Notes under the pieces: model-generated
Told to the model about the DNA's origin: nothing
The model's input: only the letters and a program-made list of their open reading frames with translations
The model's database searches: none
Program-made: the position numbers and the translations under genes
Source of the DNA: JB111 sp052093225
Lineage (GTDB): Bacteria > Actinomycetota > Actinomycetes > Actinomycetales > Actinomycetaceae
Assembly (NCBI GenBank): GCA_052093225.1
Contig: JBQDDG010000012.1
Span: 6,083-70,082, forward strand
DNA length: 64,000 nt
Reading direction: 5' to 3'
Shown: positions 34,903-44,310 of the stretch, one piece after another
Layout: each line of letters begins with the position of its first letter
How positions within the stretch are numbered: position 1 is the first letter of the stretch

Positions 34903-37113
34903 ATGACCACGACCGACCAGCCCACCGGCGTGACCGGACCCGGCGACCGGGTCGAGCGGGCGGGGCTCGACGTCTACGCACCGCTCGCAGGTTTCGTCGA
35001 GGACGAGGCGCTGGCCGGCACTGGCATCGACGCCGACGCCTTCTGGAGCGGCCTCGCCTCGATCATCGCGAACCTCACCCCCGAGAACCGCCGCCTCCTC
35101 GCCGTCCGCGACGAGCTGCAGGAGCAGATCGACCGGTACCACCGCGACCGGCCCGGCCAGCCGGACCCGGACGCGTACAAGGAGTTCCTCACCGAGATCG
35201 GGTACCTCGTCCCGGAGCCGGGCGACTTCCAGGTCACGACGACGAACGTCGACACCGAGGTCGCCGACGTCGCCGGCCCGCAGCTCGTCGTGCCGCTGCT
35301 CAACGCGCGCTTCGCCATCAACGCCGCCAACGCCCGCTGGGGCTCCCTGTACGACGCCCTCTACGGCACCGACGCCATCTCCGACGAGGGCGACCTCGCG
35401 CGCGGAAGCGAGTACAACACGGTGCGCGGGGCCGAGGTCGTCGCGCGCGGCCGGACGATCCTCGACCGGGCAGCGCCGCTCGCCGCGGGGTCGCACGCCG
35501 ATGCCACGCGCTACCACGTCGACGGCGGGACGCTGCGGGTCGACCTCGAGGACGGCCGGGCGACGGGGCTCGCCGAGCCGGACGGTCTCGCCGGCTACAC
35601 GGGCGACGCCGGGGCGCCGGACCGCGTGCTGCTGCGGCGCAACGGGCTGCACCTGGAGATCGTCGTCGACGCGTCGGGGGCGATCGGCGCCACGGACGCC
35701 GCCGGCGTGCAGGACGTCGTCGTCGAGTCCGCGATCACCACGATCATGGACCTCGAGGACGCGGTCGCCGCCGTCGTGCCCGGGGACAAGGTGGTCGGCT
35801 ACCGGAACTGGCGCGGCCTGGTGAGCGGGACGCTCAGCGAGGAGGTCACCAAGGACGGCCGCACCTTCACGCGCGTGCTCAGCGAGGATCGCGAGTACAC
35901 GGGACCGGACGGTGGGCGCGTCGTCCTGCCGGGGCGCTCGCTCATGTGGATCCGCAACGTCGGGCACCTCATGCGCACCGAGGCGGTACGCGACGAGAAC
36001 GGCGAGGACGTCTTCGAGGGCATCCTCGACGCCGTCATGACCTCGCTCGGCAACCTCCCCGACCTCGCCGGTGAGCGCGCCGGCACGAACTCGCGCGAGG
36101 GGTCGATCTACATCGTCAAGCCGAAGATGCACGGGCCAGACGAGGTCGCTTTCGCCACCGAGCTGTTCACCCGCGTGGAGGGGCTGCTCGGGCTCGAGCA
36201 CGGCACCATCAAGATGGGCATCATGGACGAGGAGCGGCGGACCACCGTGAATCTCCGCGCCGCGATCGCCGAGGCGAGCGACCGGGTCGCGTTCATCAAC
36301 ACCGGCTTCCTCGATCGCACGGGCGACGAGATCCACACCTCCCTGCAGGCCGGCCCCGTGCTGCCGAAGGGGGAGATGAAGGCGCAGCCGTTCATGCAGG
36401 CCTACGAGACGTCGAACGTCGACGCCGGCCTGGGTGCCGGTTTCTCCGGGCGCGCGCAGATCGGCAAGGGGATGTGGGCGATGCCCGACCTCATGGCCGA
36501 CATGCTCGAGCAGAAGATCGCCCACCCGCGGACCGGCGCGAACACGGCCTGGGTCCCGTCGCCGACCGCCGCGACCCTGCACGCTCTGCACTACCTCGAG
36601 GTCGACGTCGCCGCCGTGCGCGAGGAGATCGTCGGGCGCGAGCCGCAGAGCGTGGACCCGATCCTCGTGCCGCCGCTGCTCGACCGCGAGCTGAGCGCCG
36701 AGGAGGTTGCCTCCGAGGTCGACAACAACGTGCAGTCGATCCTCGGGTACGTCGTGCGGTGGATCGACCAGGGCGTCGGGAGCTCGAAGGTGCCCGACAT
36801 CCACGGGGTCGCGCTCATGGAGGACCGTGCGACGCTGCGGATCTCCAGCCAGCTGCTGGCGAACTGGCTGCTGCACGGCGTGACCACCGCGGACCAGGTC
36901 GACGACTCTCTGCGGCGGCTGTCCGCGGTGGTCGACGAGCAGAATGCCGGGGACCCGAACTACGAGTCGCTCATCGGCGACGGCGGTCCGGGTGTGGCCT
37001 ACCGCGCGGCGCGGGCGCTGATCGTCGAGGGCGCGGCGCAGCCCAGCGGCTACACGGAGCCGATCCTGCACCGCATGCGCCGAGAGAAGCTGGGAGCGGC
37101 GCCGCAGGGCTGA
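34903..37113 (+). CDS. glcB: malate synthase G
   Basis: A 736-residue monomeric malate synthase of the G type, which condenses glyoxylate with acetyl-CoA. Its length and motifs agree: LNARFAINAANARWGSLYDA, the catalytic-arginine block GYRNWRGLVSG and GSIYIVKPKMHGPDEVAF, MGIMDEERRTTVNLR with the metal ligands, and LMEDRATLRISSQLLANW with the catalytic aspartate. The ATG at 34903 has AGGAG 9 bases upstream, and TAGGCT near 34820 is a possible -10 box. Isocitrate lyase is not nearby, so the gene may serve glycolate/glyoxylate use or a glyoxylate bypass encoded apart. Confidence 0.96.
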   Translation: MTTTDQPTGVTGPGDRVERAGLDVYAPLAGFVEDEALAGTGIDADAFWSGLASIIANLTPENRRLLAVRDELQEQIDRYHRDRPGQPDPDAYKEFLTEIGYLVPEPGDFQVTTTNVDTEVADVAGPQLVVPLLNARFAINAANARWGSLYDALYGTDAISDEGDLARGSEYNTVRGAEVVARGRTILDRAAPLAAGSHADATRYHVDGGTLRVDLEDGRATGLAEPDGLAGYTGDAGAPDRVLLRRNGLHLEIVVDASGAIGATDAAGVQDVVVESAITTIMDLEDAVAAVVPGDKVVGYRNWRGLVSGTLSEEVTKDGRTFTRVLSEDREYTGPDGGRVVLPGRSLMWIRNVGHLMRTEAVRDENGEDVFEGILDAVMTSLGNLPDLAGERAGTNSREGSIYIVKPKMHGPDEVAFATELFTRVEGLLGLEHGTIKMGIMDEERRTTVNLRAAIAEASDRVAFINTGFLDRTGDEIHTSLQAGPVLPKGEMKAQPFMQAYETSNVDAGLGAGFSGRAQIGKGMWAMPDLMADMLEQKIAHPRTGANTAWVPSPTAATLHALHYLEVDVAAVREEIVGREPQSVDPILVPPLLDRELSAEEVASEVDNNVQSILGYVVRWIDQGVGSSKVPDIHGVALMEDRATLRISSQLLANWLLHGVTTADQVDDSLRRLSAVVDEQNAGDPNYESLIGDGGPGVAYRAARALIVEGAAQPSGYTEPILHRMRREKLGAAPQG

Positions 37114-37130
37114 GGGTCTGTTCCGGGTCT

Positions 37131-37365
37131 ACGCCCGGTCTCCGCCGATATCCGCGGGTCTGTGCTCACTCTCAGCCGGTCTGTGCCAGGTCTCTGCGGG
37201 TCTGTGCCCACTCTCAGCCGGTCTGTGCCCGGTCTCTGCCGGTATCCGCGGGTCTCCGCGGGTCTGTGCTCACTCTCAGCCGGTCTGTGCCCACTCTCAG
37301 CCGGTCTCCGCGGGTCTCCGCGGGTCTCCGCGGGTCTGTGCCCACTCTCAGCCGGTCTGTGCCAG
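37131..37365. repeat. degenerate tandem repeats after glcB
   Basis: Five copies of CACTCTCAGCCGGTCT (or close variants) alternate with GGTCTGTGCC and runs of GGTCTCCGCG (three in a row near 37300-37335). The 388-base gap 37114-37501 holds this array and 69-bp copy D but no gene; the frames crossing it code only for the repeat. Confidence 0.8.
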
Positions 37366-37375
37366 GCCTGCGCGA

Positions 37376-37444
37376 CGAGAGGATGGGGTGTGTATCGAGA
37401 CGATGCCCCGAGGGCGTTGGGTCGATACACACCCCATCCTCTCG
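37376..37444. repeat. 69-bp palindromic element, copy D
   Basis: This is the best-preserved copy. The outer 23 bp of each arm (37376-37398 and 37422-37444, beginning CGAGAGGATGGGGTGTG) are perfectly complementary, and an inner GCCC-CGA-GGGC stem has the same centre. It lies between convergent glcB and the ABC-F gene, where it could also terminate transcription. Confidence 0.92.
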
Positions 37445-37501
37445 ATGGATCTGGGGGGGGGGCGACGGGGCCCGCCCGGAGCGCGCGGCAGGCCGGTCGG
37501 C

Positions 37502-39391
37502 CTACCTCTGTTCCGTGACCCGCCCCGTCTCCATGTGCCAGCGCCGTGTCGCGCGCACGCCCGCGAGCATCCGGCGATCGTGTGTCACGAGCAGCACGGT
37601 CCCGCCGAACGAGTCCACGGCCTGCTCGAGCTGCTCGACGGCGGGCAGGTCGAGGTGGTTCGTGGGCTCGTCGAGCACCAGCAGGTTGACGCCGCGCGCC
37701 TGCAGCAGCGCGAGCGCGGCGCGGGTGCGCTCGCCCGGTGACAGGGAGGCCGCGGGGCGCGTGGCCCGGTCGCCGGCGAGCCCGAACTTCGCCAGCAGCG
37801 TGCGGGACTCCTCGGGCTCCAGCGAGGACGCGTCGGCGAACGCCCTGGCCAGAGGCTCGTCCACGTCGAACGCGTGGCGCGCCTGGTCAACTTCCCCGAC
37901 GACGACGCCCGCCCCCAGCGACGCTCGTCCGGCGTCGGGGGCGAGACGCCCGAGCAGCAGGGCGAGCAGTGTCGACTTGCCCGACGCGTTCGCGCCCGTG
38001 AGCACCACGCGGTCGCCCCAGGAGATCTCGGCCGTCACCGGCCCCAGCGTGAAGGTGCCGCGATCCGCGGCGCCCGCGGCGTCGTCGTCGGGCCGATCTG
38101 CGTTCCGCCCGCCGAGCGTGACGACGGCGTCGTCGAGGGTGGCGACCACAGTGCCCGAGCGCGGCGCCTCGGCCACGCTCATCCGCAGCTCCCACTCCTT
38201 GCGGGGCTCGGGCACCTCCTCGAGGCGTTCGATCGCGCGCTCGGTCTGCGAGATCTTGCCCGCGAGCTTCTCGGTCCGCGCCTTGGCGGCATGAATGATG
38301 TGCTTGTCGCCGTCGGTGGCCTTCTTCCGCGCATTGCGGATGCCGATCGACGTCCATTCCTTCTGCCGCTGGTGGCGGGCCCTGAGGGTGTCGACCCTGT
38401 CGGCGTACTCGTCGTGGGCCTCGCGGGCGCGCCGGCGGGCCCGCGCGCGCTCCTCCAGGTAGGAGTCGTAGCCGCCGTCGTAGACGTTGACCTGCTGCTG
38501 CGGGGCGTCGATCTCGACGATGCCGGTGGTCGTGCGGGCGAGGAACTCGCGGTCATGACTGACGACGACGATGCCCTGCCGCGCGCCCGCGACGAACTGC
38601 TCGAGCTGCTCGAGGCCGGCGAGGTCGAGGTCGTTGGTCGGTTCGTCGAGCAGAAGGATGTCGTAACGCTGCAGGAGGAGCACCGCGAGAGAGGCGCGGG
38701 CCGCCTCGCCGCCGGAGAGCGAGGTGGTCTCCGCATCGAGGCCGGCGCCGAGGCCGAGCCGGGTGACAATCTCGTCCGTGCGTTCGCCCAGGTCGGCCCC
38801 GCCCAGGCCGAGCCATCTGTCGAGCGCGACGGCGTAGCGGTCCTCCTGCGCGCGTCCGGCGCCGCTCTCCGCAAGAGCGGCCGCGGCGTCGTTCATCTCG
38901 AGCTCAGCGGCGGCGACTCCGGTGCGCCGGGCGATCATCTGGGAGAGGGTCTCACCCGGACGACGGTCCGGCTCCTGCGTGAGGAGGCCGGCGCTCGCCG
39001 TCGGGGGAGTGAGCAGGACCTGCCCCTCGATCTCGGGCTCGGCGGCGGGACCGCCCGGGGTGCTCCCCACCTGTGCCCCGTGTGCCGCCGTGGCGGAGCC
39101 GGGAGAAGCCGCAGGGTGCCCAGCCCTCCCCGCGGCGTCGTGTCCCTCGGGCGCGGGGTGACCCGTCGTCGCATCGTCGGCGGTGGGTGCGGGGCCTTCG
39201 CCGTCGGCTCGAGGCGCGGTGCCGTCGGCGTCGGCTGCCGCGAGGATCGAGAGCAGCGTGGACTTGCCGGCACCGTTCGGCCCGACGAGGCCCCACACGT
39301 CGCCGTCGACGACAGTGAGCCCGAGGCCCGCGAACAGCTCGCGCTCACCTCGGGCGGCGCGCAGGTCGACGGTGCGAAGAGTGGCGGGCAT
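37502..39391 (-). CDS. ABC-F family ATPase with a long insert in the first domain
   Basis: A 629-residue soluble protein with two ABC cassettes and no membrane segments, as in translation factors that act on stalled or drug-bound ribosomes. Walker A sequences are GPNGAGKST (37-45) and GANASGKST in the second domain, with signatures SLSGGEAARASLA and SLSPGERTRAALA and a basic coiled linker between the domains. About 65 residues of Ala/Gly/Pro/Asp-rich sequence (52-120) interrupt the first cassette soon after Walker A, which ordinary family members lack. The ATG at 39389-39391 gives the family N-terminus and follows TACCGT by 6 bases. The exact role (resistance or housekeeping) cannot be told. 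Confidence 0.88.
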   Translation of the reverse strand: MPATLRTVDLRAARGERELFAGLGLTVVDGDVWGLVGPNGAGKSTLLSILAAADADGTAPRADGEGPAPTADDATTGHPAPEGHDAAGRAGHPAASPGSATAAHGAQVGSTPGGPAAEPEIEGQVLLTPPTASAGLLTQEPDRRPGETLSQMIARRTGVAAAELEMNDAAAALAESGAGRAQEDRYAVALDRWLGLGGADLGERTDEIVTRLGLGAGLDAETTSLSGGEAARASLAVLLLQRYDILLLDEPTNDLDLAGLEQLEQFVAGARQGIVVVSHDREFLARTTTGIVEIDAPQQQVNVYDGGYDSYLEERARARRRAREAHDEYADRVDTLRARHQRQKEWTSIGIRNARKKATDGDKHIIHAAKARTEKLAGKISQTERAIERLEEVPEPRKEWELRMSVAEAPRSGTVVATLDDAVVTLGGRNADRPDDDAAGAADRGTFTLGPVTAEISWGDRVVLTGANASGKSTLLALLLGRLAPDAGRASLGAGVVVGEVDQARHAFDVDEPLARAFADASSLEPEESRTLLAKFGLAGDRATRPAASLSPGERTRAALALLQARGVNLLVLDEPTNHLDLPAVEQLEQAVDSFGGTVLLVTHDRRMLAGVRATRRWHMETGRVTEQR

Positions 39392-39504
39392 GGGGCAACG
39401 GTAGGTCGGCGCGAGGCTGCGGGCCGACCTCTTTGCGCGAGCAAGGCGGCCGAGGGCCCGCGCGGTGCCCGGAGCTGCGCCCCGCGGCCGCACGCGAGCA
39501 CCGC

Positions 39505-40332
39505 TCAGGTCTGCCGGCGTCGTCCGGGCAGCACCACGGGCGTGCCGGTGTCAGGGTCGGGCAGCACCCGGCAGGCGAGGTCGAACACCTCCTCGACCAT
39601 GGTCTCCGTCAGGACGTCGGCGGGCGCCCCCTGCGCGAGGACGCGGCCGTCCTTCATCGCCACGAGATGGGTGGCGTAGCGCGCCGCCATGTTGAGCTCG
39701 TGCAGCACCACGACGACCGTCCGGCCCTGTGCGCGCAGCCGGTCGACCAGCTCGAGCACCTCGACCTGGTGGGCGACGTCGAGGAACGTCGTGGGCTCGT
39801 CGAGGAGCAGCAGCTCGGTCTCCTGCGCGAGCGCCATGGCGATCCACACGCGCTGCCGCTGTCCGCCCGAGAGCTCGTCGACGTACCGCCGTCGCACATG
39901 CACCGTGTCCGTCGCCGCCATGGCCTGCTCGACCGCGGCCTCGTCCGCGTGGCTCCAGCGGGCGAGGATCGTCTGGTGCGGCGAGCGGCCTCTGGCCACG
40001 AGCTCCTCGACCGTGATCCCGTCGGGTGCGACGGCCGTCTGCGGCAGGAGCCCGAGCCGCCGTGCGACCTCCTTGGTCGCCAGCGAGTGGATGTCCTCCC
40101 CGGACAGGAGCACCGAGCCCGACGCCGGCCGCAGCAGCCGCGACAGCGCCCGCAGCAGGGTGGACTTCCCGCACGCGTTCGGGCCCACGACCACCGTCAG
40201 CTCGCCGGCGGGGATCTCGAGGTCGAGCCCCTCGAGGACGCCGCGCTCGTCGTACCCGACGGTGAGGGACCGGGCGGCGAGCGGGAAGCCGCCCTGGCCG
40301 CCGGGTGTGCGAGCGGTGCTGACACCGGTCAT
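39505..40332 (-). CDS. iron-siderophore ABC transporter ATP-binding protein
   Basis: A 275-residue ATPase of the FecE/FepC type. It has Walker A GPNACGKST, the Q-loop LGLLPQ, the signature ELSGGQRQRVWIAMALAQE, Walker B ELLLLDEPTTFLD and the switch HELNMAARY, plus the family C-terminal GAPADVLTETMVEEVF. It drives uptake through the two permeases encoded upstream. The ATG at 40330-40332 overlaps the stop of the second permease by 4 bases (ATGA). It is the last gene of the five-gene siderophore operon. Confidence 0.95.
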   Translation of the reverse strand: MTGVSTARTPGGQGGFPLAARSLTVGYDERGVLEGLDLEIPAGELTVVVGPNACGKSTLLRALSRLLRPASGSVLLSGEDIHSLATKEVARRLGLLPQTAVAPDGITVEELVARGRSPHQTILARWSHADEAAVEQAMAATDTVHVRRRYVDELSGGQRQRVWIAMALAQETELLLLDEPTTFLDVAHQVEVLELVDRLRAQGRTVVVVLHELNMAARYATHLVAMKDGRVLAQGAPADVLTETMVEEVFDLACRVLPDPDTGTPVVLPGRRRQT

Positions 40333-41357
40333 GAGTGCCTCGATTCTCGGACGAGCAGCCACAGGAGGTAGGCCCCGCCGAGGACCACGGTGACGGCGCC
40401 GACCGGGACGTCGTTCATCCACGGGATCGCGTGCTGGGCGATGATGTCGCTGGCGGACAGCCCGAAGGCGCCGACCATCGCCGCCGGGACGAGTGGCGTG
40501 CCCCCCGAACGTGTGACGCGCCGGGCGATCTGCGGGGCGGCGAGCGCGATGAAGCCGATCGGACCGGAGACGGCAGTGACGGCCGCGATGAGGGCGACGG
40601 CCACGACGACGAGGGCGAGCTTCGAGGCCTCGACGCGGCGGCCGAGCATTGCGGCGGCGTCGTCGCCCAGCTCGAGCTCGCGCAGGGCAGGCGCCACGAT
40701 CGCGAGGAGCAGGGCCAGGACGGCGATGGCCGCGATGCCGGGGACGACCACGGGCCAGCGGACGTTGGCCAGCGTGCCGGCACCCCAGATGGCGGCGCGC
40801 ATCGCGACGTCGACCTCGATGCGGACGACGACCCACGTGTTGACCGACGTCAGGAGCGAGCTGACGGCGATGCCCATGATGATGAGCCGGAAGCCCTGGA
40901 CGCCGCGCCGGAACGCGAGCAGGTAGATGGCGAGGGTGGTGACGAGTCCGCCCGCCAGCGCGCCCGGGGCCATCGCGGCGAACCCGGAGCCGCCGGCAAG
41001 GATGACCAGCAGCACGCCGGTGTAGGAGCCGGTGGTGAAGCCGACGATGTCCGGGCTGGCCAGCGGGTTGCGCAGCAGCGACTGGAACACGGCACCGCTG
41101 AGGCCGAGAGCCGCGCCGAAGACTGCGGCGGCGACGGCGCGCGGAGCGCGGTAGCGCAGGACGAACTTGCGCTCGAGGTCGCTGCCGCCGCCGGTGAGGA
41201 CGTCCCACAGGTCCGCGGGGGAGAGCATGAGCGTGCCGAGCATGAGCGCGAGGGCGACGACGGCGAGCGTCGAGGCGGCGAGGACCAGGCCGACGACGAG
41301 GGGGCGCCTGCGCCATCGCACGCTCACCAGCCCGGCGCGCAGGGTCAGGGCGGTCAC
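40329..41357 (-). CDS. iron-siderophore ABC transporter permease, second subunit
   Basis: A 342-residue BtuC/FecD-type membrane protein with about ten hydrophobic helices. Family motifs are RAPRAVAAAVFGAALGLSGAVFQSLLRNPLASPDI and the cytoplasmic coupling loop GPIGFIALAAPQIARRV, which contacts the ATPase. GTG at 41355-41357 overlaps the upstream permease stop by 4 bases (GTGA). It should form a heterodimer with the first permease. Confidence 0.94.
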   Translation of the reverse strand: MTALTLRAGLVSVRWRRRPLVVGLVLAASTLAVVALALMLGTLMLSPADLWDVLTGGGSDLERKFVLRYRAPRAVAAAVFGAALGLSGAVFQSLLRNPLASPDIVGFTTGSYTGVLLVILAGGSGFAAMAPGALAGGLVTTLAIYLLAFRRGVQGFRLIIMGIAVSSLLTSVNTWVVVRIEVDVAMRAAIWGAGTLANVRWPVVVPGIAAIAVLALLLAIVAPALRELELGDDAAAMLGRRVEASKLALVVVAVALIAAVTAVSGPIGFIALAAPQIARRVTRSGGTPLVPAAMVGAFGLSASDIIAQHAIPWMNDVPVGAVTVVLGGAYLLWLLVRESRHS

Positions 41358-42430
41358 AGCGTGCTCGCCCGGGTGCGGCGCACGAGGACCATGAGCACCG
41401 GCGCGCCGATGAAGGCCGTGATGATGCCCGCCTGGAGCTCCGAGGGCCACACGACGAGTCGTCCCGCGATGTCGGCGAGCAGCAGGAGCACCGGACCGCC
41501 GAGAAGGCTGATGAGGATGATCCCGCGCTGATCCGTCCCGGTCAGCCACCGGATGATGTGCGGCACCACCAGGCCGACGAACCCGATGGGGCCGACCGCC
41601 GCGGTGCCGGCGCCGCACAGGAGCGTGATCGCCACGATGCAGGCGAGACGCAGGCGGCCGACGTCGACGCCGTGGCCCCGGGCGACGTCGTCGCCGAGCG
41701 ACATGGAGCTGAGCGCGGGCGCGCACGAGGCCGCGACGGCGAGGCCGAGCAGGATCGGCACGACGACGACGCCGATCGTGTCGGCGGGGCGGTCGGCCAC
41801 GGTCCCGGCGCCCCAGAACCGCATGCGGTTGAAGGTGTCCTCGTTGAGCAGTGCCATGGCGGAGGACATCCCGGAGAGCACCGCCGCGACCGCGACGCCG
41901 ACCAGCGTCATGCGCAGCGGGGTGGGGCCGCCGCGACCGCGTGCGGCGATCATCCAGACCGCCGCCGTCGTGAGCACCGCTCCCGCCGCGGCGAGCGGGA
42001 GGTACTCGGCGACGCTGCGTACCCCCAGGAACGCCACGCCGAGCGTGACGGCGAACGCGGCGCCGGCGTTGACGCCCAGGATGCCGGGGTCGGCCAACGG
42101 GTTGCGCGTGAAGGCCTGGACCAGTGCGCCGGCGACGGCGAACGCCGCCCCGCACAGGACGGCGAGGATCGTGCGGCGCCCCCGCAGCGAGGTGACGATG
42201 TGGTGGTCCTGCGAGCCGTCGAACGCGGTGAGCGCGTCCCACACGGTGCCCACGGGCAGCGGCTTCGCACCCACGAGCATGCTGAGGATGACCGCGACCA
42301 GCAGGACGACGAGCAGCCCGACGATCAGCGTCCCGTGGGAGAGGGTGTGCGCCGTGGAACGGGCGGTGCGCCGGCCGGAGCGGTGGCCGGCCGCGGCGGG
42401 CCTGTCGCCCGCGACCCCGGGGCTAGTCAC
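41354..42430 (-). CDS. iron-siderophore ABC transporter permease, first subunit
   Basis: A 358-residue BtuC/FecC-type permease with about ten helices. It has LRGRRTILAVLCGAAFAVAGALVQAFTRNPLADPGILG and the coupling loop GPIGFVGLVVPHIIRWL. The GTG at 42428-42430 is chosen because it overlaps the stop of the SIP-fusion gene (GTGA); the frame is open ten codons further. The first 30 residues are Pro/Arg-rich and cytoplasmic. Confidence 0.93.
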   Translation of the reverse strand: MTSPGVAGDRPAAAGHRSGRRTARSTAHTLSHGTLIVGLLVVLLVAVILSMLVGAKPLPVGTVWDALTAFDGSQDHHIVTSLRGRRTILAVLCGAAFAVAGALVQAFTRNPLADPGILGVNAGAAFAVTLGVAFLGVRSVAEYLPLAAAGAVLTTAAVWMIAARGRGGPTPLRMTLVGVAVAAVLSGMSSAMALLNEDTFNRMRFWGAGTVADRPADTIGVVVVPILLGLAVAASCAPALSSMSLGDDVARGHGVDVGRLRLACIVAITLLCGAGTAAVGPIGFVGLVVPHIIRWLTGTDQRGIILISLLGGPVLLLLADIAGRLVVWPSELQAGIITAFIGAPVLMVLVRRTRASTL

Positions 42431-44310
42431 CGCCCGAGGTCCAGGACCACGTAGTCCCACCCGAGGCGCTCGACGTGCCTGATCGTCCAGCCGGCCGCCT
42501 CAGCGAACGCGGTCAGCTCGGCCACGTCGCGCGGTGACGCGCCGGTGGTGCCGTAGGTGAGGAGTGCCTGGCGGACGGCGCGACCGGTGCCGGCCGATCC
42601 GGCGAGCCCGGGGACGTCCGGGACCGCCTCCTCGACGACGAGGCAGCGGTCGGCGACGCTCGCGAGGTCCGCCAGCAGGGCGGTGACCTCGGCGTCGTCG
42701 CGGGGCTGCGCCTCGAGCACCGACACCGCGAGGTCCGCGCGCGCGACGTCCTCGACCGGGCACAGGTCCGCCGCCTCGTCCCGGAGCAGGGCCTCCGGGG
42801 CGCGGCGCGGACTGATGCGCAGCCCGGGACGGCGCGACTCGGCGTCGCCCGGCGTCGTCGGGCCGCCCTGCTCGGCGTCGCGCGTCGTCGTCGGGTCGCC
42901 CCGCTCGGCGTCGCGCGTCGTCGTCGGGCCGCCCTGCTCGGCGTCGCGCGCCTCGACGGCGGCGCGGGCGAGCGTGACCGCGCCCGGCCCAGTGAGCGCG
43001 ATGCTCCCGGACCCCTGCCAGGCGTCGAGCGCGAGCACGCCGCGCGCAACGAACGCGAGCGTCTCCGCCTCGTGCATCTGCTCGTGGAACAGCTCCGGGT
43101 CCGCCGCCAGCGACTCTGCGCGGGTGGCGCCGTGCGTGACCTGCCAGGCGGCGCGGCGACCGGTCACGGCGTCGGCCAGCGCGAGCAGCGCGGGCAGCAC
43201 GTCGCCACCGTGTCCCGGCCCGAAGTACGACTCGCGCGCATGCTCGTCGGACTGGAGCACGGTCCCGCGAGCACCGAGCCGCACGAGGCGCGCCCCGGCG
43301 TCGTCGTGCTCCGCGGCGAGGACGTCCACGTGCGCGAGGTAGTCGACGAGCGGCGCGAGAGCCGTCGCGTCGACCCTCAGCCTGGTGGCGACGGCGTCGA
43401 TCGGCTCGGGATGCTCGCCGAGCGTGTCGAGGAGCCCGAGCTCGACGGCGGCGCGGGTAGCCAGCCAGGGCACCGGGTCGAGCGGGGTGATGTCTGCGCG
43501 GCGGGCACGGGCGCGGGCGGCGGCGGTCTGCGCCGTCCAGTAGCCGGTCACGGACGTGTGGCTCGTCGGGAGACCACGGTCGTGCCGCAACCAGCGCCGC
43601 AGCGGAAGTAGGGAGCGGCTCTCGCCGGCGATCCACACGTAGGCGCGACCGTCGGGCCACGGCATCGAGCGGACCGCGGGCTCGAGCGCCTCGGGGTCCT
43701 CTTCCACGACCCACCTGATCGTGTCGTGCGGGCCGAGGGCGAGCTCCTGCCGGGCGGACTCCTCGGCGACCTGGACGACGAGGTGGGCCGGCGCGGGGTG
43801 CGGCCGCTCGTCGAGGAACCGTCCGATCGCGGGCAGCGCGGTCTCGTCCCCCGCGAGGACGAAGCGGTCGACGTCGGCTGGGAGCACCGTCGACGACTTC
43901 GGGCCGACGAACCACAGGTCGTCCCCCGGCTGCGCCGTGCGCGCCCAGCTCGCCGCGGGTCCCTCGCCGTGGAGGACGAGGTCCAGGTCGAGCTCGCCGG
44001 CGGCCTCGTCCCAGCGGCGCGGCGTGTAGTCGCGCCCCCGGCGGTGCTCGGACGGCGGCCAGTCGATGCTCAGGGTGCGCTGCACCGGCAGGGTGCCCTC
44101 GACGTCGCCGGTGGCCGAGAAGATCAGCTTGACGTGGTCGTCGAACCCCGGGCAGGTGAACGCGGGCAGGTCGAGGCCGGCGGACCGGAAGGCGCTCAGC
44201 TGGTCGCCGCCGAGCGTGACGCGCCGCATGCGCGGGGTGACGTCGGTCGCGCGCAGGACCTGCACCCGTCGGACGACCAGTGGATGTGTGCGGAGATCGT
44301 GGTGAGCCAT
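42427..44310 (-). CDS. siderophore-interacting protein fused to a methyltransferase-like domain
   Basis: A 627-residue fusion. Residues 1-258 form a siderophore-interacting protein (SIP/ViuB type): FAD-binding RDYTPRRWD (93-101), the GEGPAASWA segment (115-123), VGPKSS, and a C-terminal VTGYW. These flavin reductases release iron from imported ferric siderophores. Residues 280-627 resemble an O-methyltransferase: a winged dimerisation part (TRAAVELGLLDTLGEHPEPI) and a C-terminal YGTTGASPRDVAELTAFAEAAGW. The SAM-binding glycine motif is eroded (GSGSIALTGPGAVTLA, 433-448), and three 11-residue RDAEQGGPTTT-type repeats (455-487) follow it, so catalysis is doubtful. ATG at 44308-44310 overlaps the previous stop by one base (TGATG). 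Confidence 0.88.
   Translation of the reverse strand: MAHHDLRTHPLVVRRVQVLRATDVTPRMRRVTLGGDQLSAFRSAGLDLPAFTCPGFDDHVKLIFSATGDVEGTLPVQRTLSIDWPPSEHRRGRDYTPRRWDEAAGELDLDLVLHGEGPAASWARTAQPGDDLWFVGPKSSTVLPADVDRFVLAGDETALPAIGRFLDERPHPAPAHLVVQVAEESARQELALGPHDTIRWVVEEDPEALEPAVRSMPWPDGRAYVWIAGESRSLLPLRRWLRHDRGLPTSHTSVTGYWTAQTAAARARARRADITPLDPVPWLATRAAVELGLLDTLGEHPEPIDAVATRLRVDATALAPLVDYLAHVDVLAAEHDDAGARLVRLGARGTVLQSDEHARESYFGPGHGGDVLPALLALADAVTGRRAAWQVTHGATRAESLAADPELFHEQMHEAETLAFVARGVLALDAWQGSGSIALTGPGAVTLARAAVEARDAEQGGPTTTRDAERGDPTTTRDAEQGGPTTPGDAESRRPGLRISPRRAPEALLRDEAADLCPVEDVARADLAVSVLEAQPRDDAEVTALLADLASVADRCLVVEEAVPDVPGLAGSAGTGRAVRQALLTYGTTGASPRDVAELTAFAEAAGWTIRHVERLGWDYVVLDLGR

Noticed and set aside
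37131..37365. Repeats after glcB as a small repeat protein or CRISPR
   Set aside because: Modules are irregular, frames on both strands only restate the repeat, and no ribosome binding site or spacer pattern is present.
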